Notes: generated by a model from the sequence alone, not told the origin. 64,000 nucleotides of DNA from Aminobacter anthyllidis (GCF_018555685.1 NZ_JAFLWW010000003.1:828139-892138), one strand, 5' to 3'; shown: positions 52,101-60,950, counted from the first letter of the stretch. Numbers and translations are program-made.

Positions 52101-52808
52101 ATGCGCTACGCCATCTATTTCACGCCCGAGCACGATGATCCGCTGTGCCGCATCGCGGCCGGCTGGCTCGGGCGCGACGCGTTTGGCGGCGCTGTCACCC
52201 CAGTAAAAGCGTTCGGCGACCTGTCTGCCGCGGAAGTGGCATTCCACACGGCGGCGGCCCGCCGCTACGGCTTCCACGCCACGCTCAAGGCGCCGTTCCG
52301 TCTCGCCGACGGCATGACCGAGCATGCGCTGATCGATGCGATCGACGCCTTTGCGAACGCAACCGTGCCGTTCGACATCCCGCGCCTGACACTCGCACAG
52401 ATCGATGGCTTCTTCGCGCTGGTTCCCGCCGCGCCACTGCCTGAACTCGACCGCTTCGCCGGCGATGTGGTCACCGCGTTCGAGCCGTTCCGCGCGCCAT
52501 TGAGCGACGCCGAGATGGCCCGCCGCAACCCCGATGCGCTGTCGCCGCGGGAATGCCGCAACCTCAGCCGGTGGGGCTACCCTTACGTCTTCGATACATT
52601 CCGTTTCCACATGACCCTGACCGGCCGCATCGCTGCCGAGGAAGCCTCGCGCGTTCGCGCTGCAATCGAGGAATGCCTGGGCGATACGCTCGACAAGCCG
52701 GTGCCGGTGGATGGCCTGGCATTGTTCGTCGAGCCGTCTCCGGGTGCGCCGTTCGAAGTGCGGACCTATCGCGCACTGGGCGAGCAAGCTGAAAGAAAGA
52801 CCGCCTAA
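52101..52808 (+). CDS. DUF1045 phosphonate-operon protein (2H phosphoesterase fold)
   Basis: 235 residues. Two H-x-T motifs of the 2H phosphoesterase family are present: GFHATLKAPF (about residue 54) and FRFHMTLTGR (about 173). It starts ~100 bp after phnE2 and ends one base before phnM (TAAGATG). In phn operons lacking phnP, DUF1045 could open the 5-phosphoribosyl 1,2-cyclic phosphate made by PhnJ; this is inference. Confidence 0.85.
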   Translation: MRYAIYFTPEHDDPLCRIAAGWLGRDAFGGAVTPVKAFGDLSAAEVAFHTAAARRYGFHATLKAPFRLADGMTEHALIDAIDAFANATVPFDIPRLTLAQIDGFFALVPAAPLPELDRFAGDVVTAFEPFRAPLSDAEMARRNPDALSPRECRNLSRWGYPYVFDTFRFHMTLTGRIAAEEASRVRAAIEECLGDTLDKPVPVDGLALFVEPSPGAPFEVRTYRALGEQAERKTA

Positions 52809-52809
52809 G

Positions 52810-53946
52810 ATGACCGACCTTGTCCTGAAGAATGCCCGTATCGTCCTTGCCGACGACGTGATCGACGGCTCGATCGTCGTGCGCGACGGCAAGATAACGG
52901 AGATTTCCACCGGCCCGAGCGCCATTGGCGAAGACATGGGTGGCGACTTCGTCATCCCGGGCCTCGTCGAACTCCACACCGATCATCTCGAAGGCCACTA
53001 CGCCCCGCGTCCGCGCGTGCGCTGGAACCCGATCGCCGCCGTCCTCGCGCACGACGCGCAAGTAGCGTCCGCCGGCATCACCACCGTCTTCGACGCGCTG
53101 CGCGTCGGCATCGACGAGGACGCCGACATGACCTCGACCGACATGCGCCTGCTTGCGGACGCGATCGAGGACAGCGTGCGCGCCGATCGCGTCCGTGCCG
53201 ATCACTTCATCCATCTGCGTTGCGAGGTTTCGGCCAACGACTGCCAGGACAGCTTTGCCGTCTTCGACGGCGACGACCGCGTCAAGCTGGCGTCGCTGAT
53301 GGACCACGCGCCAGGCCAGCGCCAGTTCGTCGACCTCGAGACCTATGCCTATTACTACCAGCGCAAGCTCAAGCTGAACGACGTCGAGTTCCAGGCTTTC
53401 TGTAACAAGCGCATGGACGACTCCGCCCGCAACTCCGGGCCCAACCGCGATGTCATCTCGGCCGCCTGCCACGCGCGCGGCATCGTTCTGGCGAGCCACG
53501 ACGACGCCACGACAGCCCATGTCGACGAAGCAATCGCGCAAGGGATCCGCGTTGCCGAATTCCCGACCACGCTTGAGGCCGCCAACGCCTCCAAGGGTGC
53601 CGGCCTCGGCGTCCTGATGGGCGCGCCCAACGTCATGCGCGGCGCCTCGCATTCCGGCAACGTCTCGGCCCGTGCGCTTGCCGAGCACGGCCTGCTCGAC
53701 ATCCTGTCGTCGGACTACATCCCGTTCAGCCTGATCCAGTCGGCCTTCTTCCTCGGCGAAGTCGTCGATGGCATCTCGCTGCCGCAGGCAATGGCGATGG
53801 TGTCGAAGAACCCGGCCGACGCCGTCGGTCTCACCGACCGCGGCGTCATCGAGGCCGGTCGCCGTGGCGATCTGGTGCGCGTGCGGGTCGACGAGCATGT
53901 GCCGGTCGTGCGCACCGTCTGGCGCGAAGGCCGCCGCGTCGCTTAA
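52810..53946 (+). CDS. phnM: Alpha-D-ribose 1-methylphosphonate 5-triphosphate diphosphatase PhnM
   Basis: 378 residues. Amidohydrolase-type metallohydrolase with ELHTDHLEGH (metal ligands, ~residues 55-64), HAPGQRQF and ASHDDATTAHVDEA. Removes pyrophosphate from ribose 1-phosphonate triphosphate. ATG 52810 lies one base after the DUF1045 stop. The 3' end overlaps the convergent XRE gene by 4 bp. Confidence 0.95.
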   Translation: MTDLVLKNARIVLADDVIDGSIVVRDGKITEISTGPSAIGEDMGGDFVIPGLVELHTDHLEGHYAPRPRVRWNPIAAVLAHDAQVASAGITTVFDALRVGIDEDADMTSTDMRLLADAIEDSVRADRVRADHFIHLRCEVSANDCQDSFAVFDGDDRVKLASLMDHAPGQRQFVDLETYAYYYQRKLKLNDVEFQAFCNKRMDDSARNSGPNRDVISAACHARGIVLASHDDATTAHVDEAIAQGIRVAEFPTTLEAANASKGAGLGVLMGAPNVMRGASHSGNVSARALAEHGLLDILSSDYIPFSLIQSAFFLGEVVDGISLPQAMAMVSKNPADAVGLTDRGVIEAGRRGDLVRVRVDEHVPVVRTVWREGRRVA

Positions 53947-54566
53947 GCCCCGGCCTTCTCTTCCTCATTGAGGCCGATCAGTGTCTGCTCCATGTCGGGC
54001 TCGTCGCCGGAGCAGACGCACAGCATCTCGGCATCGCCCTCGCCTACCGAGAGGTAGGCGTGGCCCATGGTCGAGTCGATATAGACGCTTTCGCCTTCCT
54101 TGAGCCGCACCGGCGCATATTGCTCGGTGTGGACCTCGATCTCGCCCTTCAGCACGATCAGGAATTCTTCGCCGGCATGGCTGGTCAGCGGACCGAACTG
54201 CTCGAGCGTGCGCGCCCGGGCATTGGCCAGGATCGGCACCATGCGCTTCCGCACCAGATCGGTGGCGAGATAGAAATAGTCGTAGTTGCGTGTCAGCTGG
54301 CGCAGCGTCGTCGTCTTTGACGTCACCGAGCGGCGTGTGCGCGCGGTAGGCTTATTGGAGTCGCCGCTCAACAGTTCGGTGACATGGATGCCGAGCCCGC
54401 CGCAGATCTGCAGCAGCTTGTCGTAGGTCAGCGACATCTGGTCGTTCTCGACCTTCGAAAGCGTCGACACCGCCACGCCGGTGAGATGGCTGACGTCCTG
54501 GAGCGTCCAGCCATGTTGCCGTCTCAGGTTGCGCAGGCAGTCGCCGAGATTCGGCTGTTCCGACAT
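53943..54566 (-). CDS. XRE-family regulator with cupin domain
   Basis: 207 residues from ATG 54566 (MSEQPNLGDCLRNLRRQ), GGAG upstream. HTH at ~18-60 (WTLQDVSHLTGVAVSTLSKV) and C-terminal cupin (GEEFLIVLKGEIEVHTEQYA; DSTMGHAYLSVGEGDAEML). Divergent from the FAD oxidoreductase/binding-protein genes, its probable targets. An ATATTT-N12-AAATAT dyad lies between. Confidence 0.88.
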   Translation of the reverse strand: MSEQPNLGDCLRNLRRQHGWTLQDVSHLTGVAVSTLSKVENDQMSLTYDKLLQICGGLGIHVTELLSGDSNKPTARTRRSVTSKTTTLRQLTRNYDYFYLATDLVRKRMVPILANARARTLEQFGPLTSHAGEEFLIVLKGEIEVHTEQYAPVRLKEGESVYIDSTMGHAYLSVGEGDAEMLCVCSGDEPDMEQTLIGLNEEEKAGA

Positions 54567-54629
54567 CGTCATCTCCATCACCCGACTACGTTAGCTAGTC
54601 CAACTCCTTCCTTGTCGCAAGATTCACCC

Positions 54630-54653
54630 ATATTTTTCCTATACGCTAAATAT
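54630..54653. promoter_or_regulatory. Candidate XRE-cupin operator
   Basis: ATATTT-N12-AAATAT dyad, 64 bp from the regulator start and 16 bp before the FAD gene. Confidence 0.4.
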
Positions 54654-54668
54654 TGACCGCATCCGAAA

Positions 54669-55835
54669 ATGATTTTACGAATGGCCATGCATTCCAAGTC
54701 CCACACCCCAAAAGTTATCGTCATCGGTGGCGGCATTGCCGGCCTTTCGCTCGCCGCCAGCGTCCAGCAATGGGCCAAGGTGACGGTGATCGAGCGCGAA
54801 TCCCAGCTTGGCTACCATGCCAGCGGACGCTCCGCCGCTCTGTTCACCGAGACCTACGGCAACACGCTTGTGCGCGCCCTTTCGGTAGCGAGCCGGCAGG
54901 CCATCAACGATGGCGGCTTCATCGAGCATATGCGCGGCGCCCTGCATTTCGGCGGCCCCGGCGACGACGACGCCATCGACAAGCTCGCTGCCGAGTACCA
55001 GGCACTGGTTCCGTCCGTGCGACGGTTGTCGCCCGAGGAAGTCACCGAACTGGTGCCGCTGATCACGCCTGAGCGGACCTGCGGCGGCGTCTATGAACCG
55101 GGCGCCGTCGACATCGACACCGGCAAGATGGTCCAGGCCCAGGCCTCCGCGCTGAAGGCCGCCGGCGGCAAGATCGTCACCAGCGCCGACGTGCTCGAAA
55201 TCAAGCGCACGCCGCAGGGCTTCCGCATCGTCACCGCGTCGGGCATTCACGAGGGCGACATCGTCGTCAACGCCGCCGGCGCCTGGGTCGACGTCATCGC
55301 CGGCCGTGCCGGCCTGTCCGGCCTCGGCTTCGCGCCCAAGCGACGCACCGCCTTCCTGTTCGATCCACCCGCCGGCGTCGACGTCCGCAAATGGCCGCTT
55401 GTCGTCGACCTGCACGAGCGCTTCTATTTCAAGCCGGACGCAAGCCGGCTGATCGGCTCGCTCGCCGACGAGGCCGACACCGAACCTTGCGATGCCTATC
55501 CCGAGGACATCGACGTCGCCACCGCCGCCTACAACATCGAGGAGGCCACGGGCCTGGACGTCGGCCGGCCGTCGACGCCCTGGGCCGGCCTGCGCACCTT
55601 TGCGCCCGACCGCACGCCGGTCGTCGGTTTCGACCCGCGCCTGCCCGGCTTCTTCTGGCTCGGCGGCCAGGGCGGCTACGGCTTCCAGGTGTCGCTGACG
55701 CTGGCCCGGCTCGGCTCGGCGCTGATGCGTGGCGAGCCGCTGCCGGATGACCTCGTCGAACTCGGCGTGACCTATGCCGCGCTGGCGTCGGACCGCTTCG
55801 TGCAGACCAACGGCATGGTCGCCGTGAGCACTTAG
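54669..55835 (+). CDS. FAD-dependent amino-acid oxidase/dehydrogenase-like protein
   Basis: 388 residues. DAO-type flavoprotein: VIVIGGGIAGLSLAASVQQW, an acidic residue ending beta-2 (VIERE), the GRSAALFTETYGN segment, and the C-terminal GLRTFAPDRTPVVG / FFWLGGQGGYGFQVS block. Resembles D-arginine/glycine-type dehydrogenases. Start uncertain among ATGs at 54669, 54681 and 54687. Upstream of a peptide-binding protein and serine hydrolase in the same direction. Confidence 0.82.
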   Translation: MILRMAMHSKSHTPKVIVIGGGIAGLSLAASVQQWAKVTVIERESQLGYHASGRSAALFTETYGNTLVRALSVASRQAINDGGFIEHMRGALHFGGPGDDDAIDKLAAEYQALVPSVRRLSPEEVTELVPLITPERTCGGVYEPGAVDIDTGKMVQAQASALKAAGGKIVTSADVLEIKRTPQGFRIVTASGIHEGDIVVNAAGAWVDVIAGRAGLSGLGFAPKRRTAFLFDPPAGVDVRKWPLVVDLHERFYFKPDASRLIGSLADEADTEPCDAYPEDIDVATAAYNIEEATGLDVGRPSTPWAGLRTFAPDRTPVVGFDPRLPGFFWLGGQGGYGFQVSLTLARLGSALMRGEPLPDDLVELGVTYAALASDRFVQTNGMVAVST

Positions 55836-55918
55836 ACCACAGACCGAAAGAATGTTGGCGCGACGGGAGGAGAACCGCTGCGCGCCATCATAGACAACTA
55901 AAAATGGGAGCGATAACA

Positions 55919-57517
55919 ATGACTTCTTCAGGCATGATTCTGCGTTCGGCGCTTGTCGCCTCGACCATGCTTTTCGGCGGCCAGGCCTACGCCAAGACGC
56001 TGGTCTACTGCTCGGAAGCCAGCCCCGAGACTTTCAACCCGATGCTGACGGTTGCCGACTCCACCATGGATGCGGCCGCCAAGACGATCTTCAACCGCCT
56101 CGTAGAGTTCAAGCCGGGAACCACGGAAGTCGGACCCGCGCTCGCCGAGACATGGGACGTGTCGGAGGACGGCAAGGTCTACACCTTCCACCTCCGCAAG
56201 GGCGTCAAGTTCCACTCCAACGACACCTTCACCCCGTCGCGCGACTTCAACGCCGACGACGTGCTCTACACCTTCAACCGCCAGCGCGATTCCTCCAATC
56301 CGTATTACAAGCTGGCCAACGCCTCGTACGAGTATTTCAACGGCCTCGGCATGGCTTCGATGATCGCGAACATCGAGAAGGTCGACGACTACACGGTGCG
56401 CTTCACGCTGCCGACGGCGAATGTCACCTTCCTGCCCGGCATCGCACTCGACTACCTCTCCATCCTGTCGCTGGAGCAGACCGAGAAGATGGTCGCCGCC
56501 GGCACGCCTGAGGTCATCGACCAGCGCCCTGTCGGCACCGGCCCGTTCATCCTGCAGGCCTACCAGCAGGACGCCCAGATCCGCTATGCCGCCAACAAGG
56601 ACTACTGGAACGGCGCGCCCAAGATCGACACGCTGATCTTTGCCATCACGCCGGAGCCTGTCGTCCGCGTCACCCGCATCAAGGCCAACGAGTGCCAGGT
56701 TGCCGCCCCGCCCCCGGCTGCCGCACTTGCAGAACTCAAGGACAATCCCGACGTCGACATCCTCAGCCAGCCGGGCCAGAACATCGGCTCGGTCGGCTTC
56801 AACACCCAGCACGCGCCGCTCGGCGACGTGCGCGTGCGCACCGCCCTGGCCAAGGCGATCAACCGCCAGGCGATCGTCGAGGCAGTCTATCAGGGCGCCG
56901 GCAGCCTTGCCGGCAGCGTCGTGCCGCCGATGCAGCTGGGCGCGGTCACCGATGCTGCCATCGACTATGACCCAGAAGGCGCCAAGAAGCTGCTGCAGGA
57001 AGCAGGCCTCGACGCCGGCACCAACATCAAGCTCTGGGCGATGCCGGTGTCGCGTCCCTACAACCCCAACGCCCGCCGCATGGCCGAGATGATCCAGGCC
57101 GACTGGGCCGCCGTCGGCGTCAAGTCGGAGGTCGTCACCTTCGAATGGGGCGAATACCTGACCCGCACTGGCAAGGGCGAACACGACGCCTATCTGCTTG
57201 GCGGTTCGAGCGACAATGGCGATCCCGACAACATGCTTTCCTTCTCCTTTGCCTGCGACGGCGTGAAGGGCGGCTCGAACCGCTCGCGCTGGTGCAACGA
57301 GGATTTCGACAAGCTGCTCGAGGCCGGCCGCGTCACCGCCGACCCGGAGAAGCGCGCCGAGATCTACCGCCAGGCCCAGGCGATCCTGAAAGCCGAGGTG
57401 CCGGAAGCGCCGATCGCCCATTCGGTCGTCTCGATCCCGGTGCGCAAGAGCGTGCTCAACTATGTGATGGATCCGTTCGGCCGGCAGAATTTCGCCGCCG
57501 TCGACATCGCTGAATAA
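55919..57517 (+). CDS. Peptide-type ABC binding protein (DppA-like)
   Basis: 532 residues from ATG 55919 with GGGAG upstream. Signal peptide ends near GGQAYAK; SBP family 5 pattern: LVYCSEASPETFNPMLTVAD, VGTGPFILQAYQQD, IRYAANKDYWNGAPKIDTL, SDNGDPDNMLSFSFACDG. Binds di/oligopeptides or related. No permease genes accompany it, so it must dock with a transporter encoded elsewhere. Confidence 0.9.
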   Translation: MTSSGMILRSALVASTMLFGGQAYAKTLVYCSEASPETFNPMLTVADSTMDAAAKTIFNRLVEFKPGTTEVGPALAETWDVSEDGKVYTFHLRKGVKFHSNDTFTPSRDFNADDVLYTFNRQRDSSNPYYKLANASYEYFNGLGMASMIANIEKVDDYTVRFTLPTANVTFLPGIALDYLSILSLEQTEKMVAAGTPEVIDQRPVGTGPFILQAYQQDAQIRYAANKDYWNGAPKIDTLIFAITPEPVVRVTRIKANECQVAAPPPAAALAELKDNPDVDILSQPGQNIGSVGFNTQHAPLGDVRVRTALAKAINRQAIVEAVYQGAGSLAGSVVPPMQLGAVTDAAIDYDPEGAKKLLQEAGLDAGTNIKLWAMPVSRPYNPNARRMAEMIQADWAAVGVKSEVVTFEWGEYLTRTGKGEHDAYLLGGSSDNGDPDNMLSFSFACDGVKGGSNRSRWCNEDFDKLLEAGRVTADPEKRAEIYRQAQAILKAEVPEAPIAHSVVSIPVRKSVLNYVMDPFGRQNFAAVDIAE

Positions 57518-57547
57518 GGCCACCACTCACGAAGAGGGCAGACAGTC

Positions 57548-58651
57548 ATGCTCGAAGAATTGAAGCGTCTGCTCGAAACCTACCGCGCCGATGGCGCGGT
57601 AGGCGCCTCCCTCGCCTTCGCGCTCGGTGACGGCGAGGTCGTTGCCGTCACCGCAGGTGTGTCGGACAGGCCGCGCAACATCCCCGTCACGCCTGACCAG
57701 CTGTTCAAGATCGGCAGCTGCACCAAGACCTTCGTCGCAGCGGCCCTGATGAAGCTCGCTGAGGACGGCAAGGTCGATCTCGGCGCTCCGATTTCGGCCT
57801 GGTTCCCCGACCTGCCGCGCGCCCGCGAGGTGTCGGTACGCCAGCTGATCAACCATCGCGGCGGCCTGCCCGAGTTCGAATACGACATTCCGATGGACCC
57901 GAGCCTGGTGTGGACGCCGGCGAAGCTCGTCGACCTCGCCTTCAGCGTTGGCAACCAGACCGCTCCGGGCGGCCCGGCCGTCTACAACAACACCGGCTAT
58001 GTGCTTGCCGGCATGCTGATCGAGGCGGCATCAGGGCTTTCGCTCGGCGCCTATGTGCGTGAAAAAGTGCTCGACCCGCTTGGCCTCAAGGACACCTGGT
58101 CGCCGGCGACGGAAAGTTTCCCGAACGAACGCATGGTGCGCGGCTACTACCATCGCCCCAAACCCGCCTCGGATGCTGCAAGCGGCATCGCCGACGGCGG
58201 CGAGATGTGGCGCATGGATGGTGTGCTGCCCTACTCCGACGAGCTGCAGGATTCCTCCGACAGCTTCCCCTTCTCCGGCGCCTATGGCTGCGGCGACATG
58301 GTGTCGACGCCAAGCGACATGGTGAGGTTCATGCGGGCGCTGTTTTCCGGTGGCCTGCTGCCCGCGCCGCTGTTTCGCGAGATGAGCGAAAACCGCGCCG
58401 AAGTCAGCTTCCCGGGAACCCGCATGCGCGAGACAGGCGCTGGCCTGTTTCAGAGCAGCTACGCCGACCGCCTGCTTTACGGCCATCAGGGCGGCATTCC
58501 GGGCTACGTCACCGTCATGCAGCACGAGCCGATGTCCGGCCTGAGTGTCGCCATGACCTGCAATGCCGGCTCGGGCAACCGCCTGTCGTATTATGCCAGC
58601 AGCATGCACCCGGTGTTCGACCAGGCGATCAGGACGATCCTGCGCGGGTAA
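57548..58651 (+). CDS. Beta-lactamase-fold serine hydrolase
   Basis: 367 residues of the class C / DD-peptidase-like family: S57-C-T-K60, Y146-N-N148, and an H-Q-G triad near 318 (YGHQGGIPGY) in place of K-T-G. No signal peptide, so it is probably cytoplasmic, unlike AmpC. D-aminopeptidase- or esterase-like activity fits better than beta-lactamase. Ends 3 bp before the convergent DUF gene; 30 bp after the binding protein, so likely co-transcribed with it. Confidence 0.85.
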   Translation: MLEELKRLLETYRADGAVGASLAFALGDGEVVAVTAGVSDRPRNIPVTPDQLFKIGSCTKTFVAAALMKLAEDGKVDLGAPISAWFPDLPRAREVSVRQLINHRGGLPEFEYDIPMDPSLVWTPAKLVDLAFSVGNQTAPGGPAVYNNTGYVLAGMLIEAASGLSLGAYVREKVLDPLGLKDTWSPATESFPNERMVRGYYHRPKPASDAASGIADGGEMWRMDGVLPYSDELQDSSDSFPFSGAYGCGDMVSTPSDMVRFMRALFSGGLLPAPLFREMSENRAEVSFPGTRMRETGAGLFQSSYADRLLYGHQGGIPGYVTVMQHEPMSGLSVAMTCNAGSGNRLSYYASSMHPVFDQAIRTILRG

Positions 58652-58654
58652 AGT

Positions 58655-59266
58655 TCAGACGCCCAGGCCGGCGGCCATCTGGCGAAGGTCAACGCCGAGT
58701 TCGGACGTCACCTCCAGCGCGCGGTCGTCGCGCGCTGGAGTGTCATTCGCCGACTGATGCTCAGCCAGCACGCGGTCGCGCTCGCGGATCAGCATCCTGA
58801 TCTCTTCCGAGTAAAGATCGACCACTGCACTCAGCCAGCGATTGACCAGATAGGACGGCCGGGCAAAATGCAGGTCGAAGCGCGGCAGGAGCGCGATCGT
58901 CGGCTCCGCGTCCAGCCAATTGTCGCCGACGACCCATTGGTTGACGGTGAACAGGCGCAGCAACCGACCATAAGGATCGACGCCCACGGCAACGATGTGG
59001 TGGATCGGCCCGTTCGCGCCTTCCGGCCGCACGAAGCAATGGAAATGGCCGTGTTCTGCCTGCCCCTCCTGCGGCGGGTGGCTGTGGTAATACCACTGCG
59101 CCCCGGTCTCGGGGTCGAACACGTCGCCTTGGGGAAAATGCTCCCAGGCAGCGACCGACTTGGCCTCGCGCAGCGTCTCGAGCAGCACGTTGCTGCCGGA
59201 TTTCGTCAGCACCTGCTCGCAGAACAGTGCCTGCCGCGCCGCCTCGGCTCTCGTCTCGTCCATCAT
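58655..59266 (-). CDS. Uncharacterised His-rich protein in sulfur-transport operon
   Basis: 203 residues from ATG 59266 (alternative ATG 59263). It carries histidine-dense motifs: WYYHSHPPQEGQAEHGHFHC and a later PIHHIVAVGVDPYG, which resemble metal-ligand sets, but I do not recognise the family with confidence. Last of four minus-strand genes (rhodanese, YeeE, Cys-repeat protein, this). Cytoplasmic by sequence (no signal). Confidence 0.7.
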   Translation of the reverse strand: MMDETRAEAARQALFCEQVLTKSGSNVLLETLREAKSVAAWEHFPQGDVFDPETGAQWYYHSHPPQEGQAEHGHFHCFVRPEGANGPIHHIVAVGVDPYGRLLRLFTVNQWVVGDNWLDAEPTIALLPRFDLHFARPSYLVNRWLSAVVDLYSEEIRMLIRERDRVLAEHQSANDTPARDDRALEVTSELGVDLRQMAAGLGV

Positions 59267-59289
59267 AGGCCTCCGGGCCGCAGCTTGGC

Positions 59290-59691
59290 CTATTGCGGCT
59301 GGGCCGCGCAAGGCGAAGCGGCGGGGGCAGCAGCACATGGAGACGCTGCAGGTGCGGGCGCCGCCGCGCATGGCGAGGCTGCGGCGCACGGAGCAGCCGC
59401 CGGAGCAGGCGCGGCTGAACAAGGTGAGCCCGCGGAATAAGGCGCCGCTGCCGCGCACGGAGACGCCGCAGCGCACGGAGCTGCCGCAGCACATGGCGAA
59501 GCGGCCGAGCATGGTGACGCCGCAGCACAAGGCGAACTCGCGGCGCACGGGTTTCCGGCAGCGCAAGGCGTCGCTGGCGCGGCGGCCGCCGGTGCCGGCT
59601 TGGGCGCCGCAAAGCGGTAGTGGTCGACGGCAACCGCCGAGGTGGCGGCGAGGAAGGCCGTGCCGAACAGGAGGGTGTTGCGCGCGCTCAT
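59290..59691 (-). CDS. Secreted or anchored Cys-rich PCAA-repeat protein
   Basis: 133 residues. The N-terminal hydrophobic stretch (NTLLFGTAFLAATSAVA) is a signal or anchor, cleavage possible after SAVA. From residue ~40 the protein is almost pure repeat: twelve Pro-Cys units (PCAAAS, PCSAAS, PCAAAP) on a six-residue period, one degenerate (PYSAG). All cysteines are in Pro-Cys context. Its ATG overlaps the yeeE stop by 4 bp (TCAT), and it precedes the His-rich gene by 23 bp, so it is a true operon member. Function is unknown; metal or sulfur binding is inferred from composition. Confidence 0.75.
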   Translation of the reverse strand: MSARNTLLFGTAFLAATSAVAVDHYRFAAPKPAPAAAAPATPCAAGNPCAASSPCAAASPCSAASPCAAAAPCAAASPCAAAAPYSAGSPCSAAPAPAAAPCAAASPCAAAPAPAASPCAAAPAASPCAAQPQ

Positions 59692-60899
59692 TTCTTGAAC
59701 CCATCGAGACCGAAGAGCGGACGCAGCGCGACACCGCCGAGGCTGCCTACGAAGGCCGAGGCGAACCACAGCCAGCCATGCACGCTGCCCGAGGCGATGC
59801 CGGAAAACAGCGCGCCGACATTGCAGCCGAACGACAGCCGCGCCCCATAGCCCATCAGCACGCCGCCGATGGCAGCCGCCAGGAACGAGGCAAACGGCAT
59901 ATGCACCTTGGGCGCGAACTTGCCGGCGAGGCCGGCGGCGAGCGCGGCACCCAGGATGATGCCGAAATTCATCACCGAGGTGACGTCGGCAAGCACGCTG
60001 GAGCCCAGCGCCTTGGCCGGTCCGGGCCAAGTCCAGAACGCCCAGGTCTCGACGGGCACGCCGACCGCCTGCGCCACCTTGGCGCCCCACAGGCCGAAGC
60101 CGAAGGTCACCGACCAGGGATGACCGGCGGTAACCAACGTCGCGATGTTGAGCCCGGCGAGCAGGAGCCCCGCCCCGATCAGCGGCCACGGGCCGTGCAA
60201 CAGACGGGCAACACCCAGGCGCGGCGCGGGTTTAGCCTTCTCGATGGCGCCATGTGCCCTGCGTTCGACGAGCATGGTGAGGCCGGCAACAGCGCCAAGG
60301 CCGACCAGCGTGACGATCACCCCGCCCGGCACGCCAAGCGTCCGTCCGAGGCTGATCTCGGGCAGCGCCGGCAGTGCCAGCCACCACGGCAGGTGTGCCG
60401 TGCCAATGACGGCTCCGACGATGAAGAAGATCAGCGTCACCAGCATGCGCGAGCTGCCGCCGCCGACGGTGAACAGCATGCCCGAGCCGCAACCGCCGCC
60501 GAGCTGCATGCCGAGGCCGAACATCGCGGCTCCCACCAGCACCGACACGCCGACCGGCGCGAAGGCGCCGACAAGCGCCTGGCCGTTGAAGCTGCCGAGC
60601 GACAGAAGCGGGATGAAGACGACGGCCGCGGACGCGATCATCAGCATCTGGGCGCGGATTGCGTTGCCGCGCTTTTCGACCACGAAGCGGCGCCAGCCGC
60701 CGGTGAAGCCGAAGGAGGCGTGATAGAGCGCCAGGCCGAGCAGGCCGCCAATGACAAACAGCACCGCCTGGCGCGTATCGATCGCCTGGCCGATGGCGAG
60801 CGCGCCGAGGATGAAGGCAAGCCCGACGAATACGACGGGTCCCTTGTCGAGGCTGACCGGCACGGCAGGTACCGGGGCGGTTGCAGAAATCTGGGTCAT
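59688..60899 (-). CDS. YeeE/YedE-family sulfur (thiosulfate) transporter
   Basis: 403 residues, about ten hydrophobic helices, in two DUF395-like halves. The conserved cysteine motifs GGGCGSGMLF and LSFGCNVGALFSGIASGS match TsuA-like transporters that import thiosulfate-type sulfur. In operon with a rhodanese (upstream) and the Cys-repeat gene (downstream, 4-bp overlap). Confidence 0.9.
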   Translation of the reverse strand: MTQISATAPVPAVPVSLDKGPVVFVGLAFILGALAIGQAIDTRQAVLFVIGGLLGLALYHASFGFTGGWRRFVVEKRGNAIRAQMLMIASAAVVFIPLLSLGSFNGQALVGAFAPVGVSVLVGAAMFGLGMQLGGGCGSGMLFTVGGGSSRMLVTLIFFIVGAVIGTAHLPWWLALPALPEISLGRTLGVPGGVIVTLVGLGAVAGLTMLVERRAHGAIEKAKPAPRLGVARLLHGPWPLIGAGLLLAGLNIATLVTAGHPWSVTFGFGLWGAKVAQAVGVPVETWAFWTWPGPAKALGSSVLADVTSVMNFGIILGAALAAGLAGKFAPKVHMPFASFLAAAIGGVLMGYGARLSFGCNVGALFSGIASGSVHGWLWFASAFVGSLGGVALRPLFGLDGFKK

Positions 60900-60950
60900 T
60901 TCAATTCGGTCGCAAATTTGAATCTAGAGATGCATCGCCCGTTCAACGAA

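Noticed and set aside
55928..57526. 532-codon open frame on the minus strand opposite the DppA-like gene
   Set aside because: It is the exact antisense of a well-supported binding-protein gene; in GC-rich DNA such shadows are common and its translation has no recognisable domain.
57548..58651. Naming the serine hydrolase as an AmpC beta-lactamase
   Set aside because: No signal peptide, H-Q-G in place of K-T-G, and distance from the AmpR-like gene; only the fold family is supported.
59290..59691. Calling the Cys-repeat region a mere DNA repeat
   Set aside because: The frame has a signal-like start, a 4-bp overlap with yeeE and keeps Cys spacing at protein level, so a coding role is preferred.
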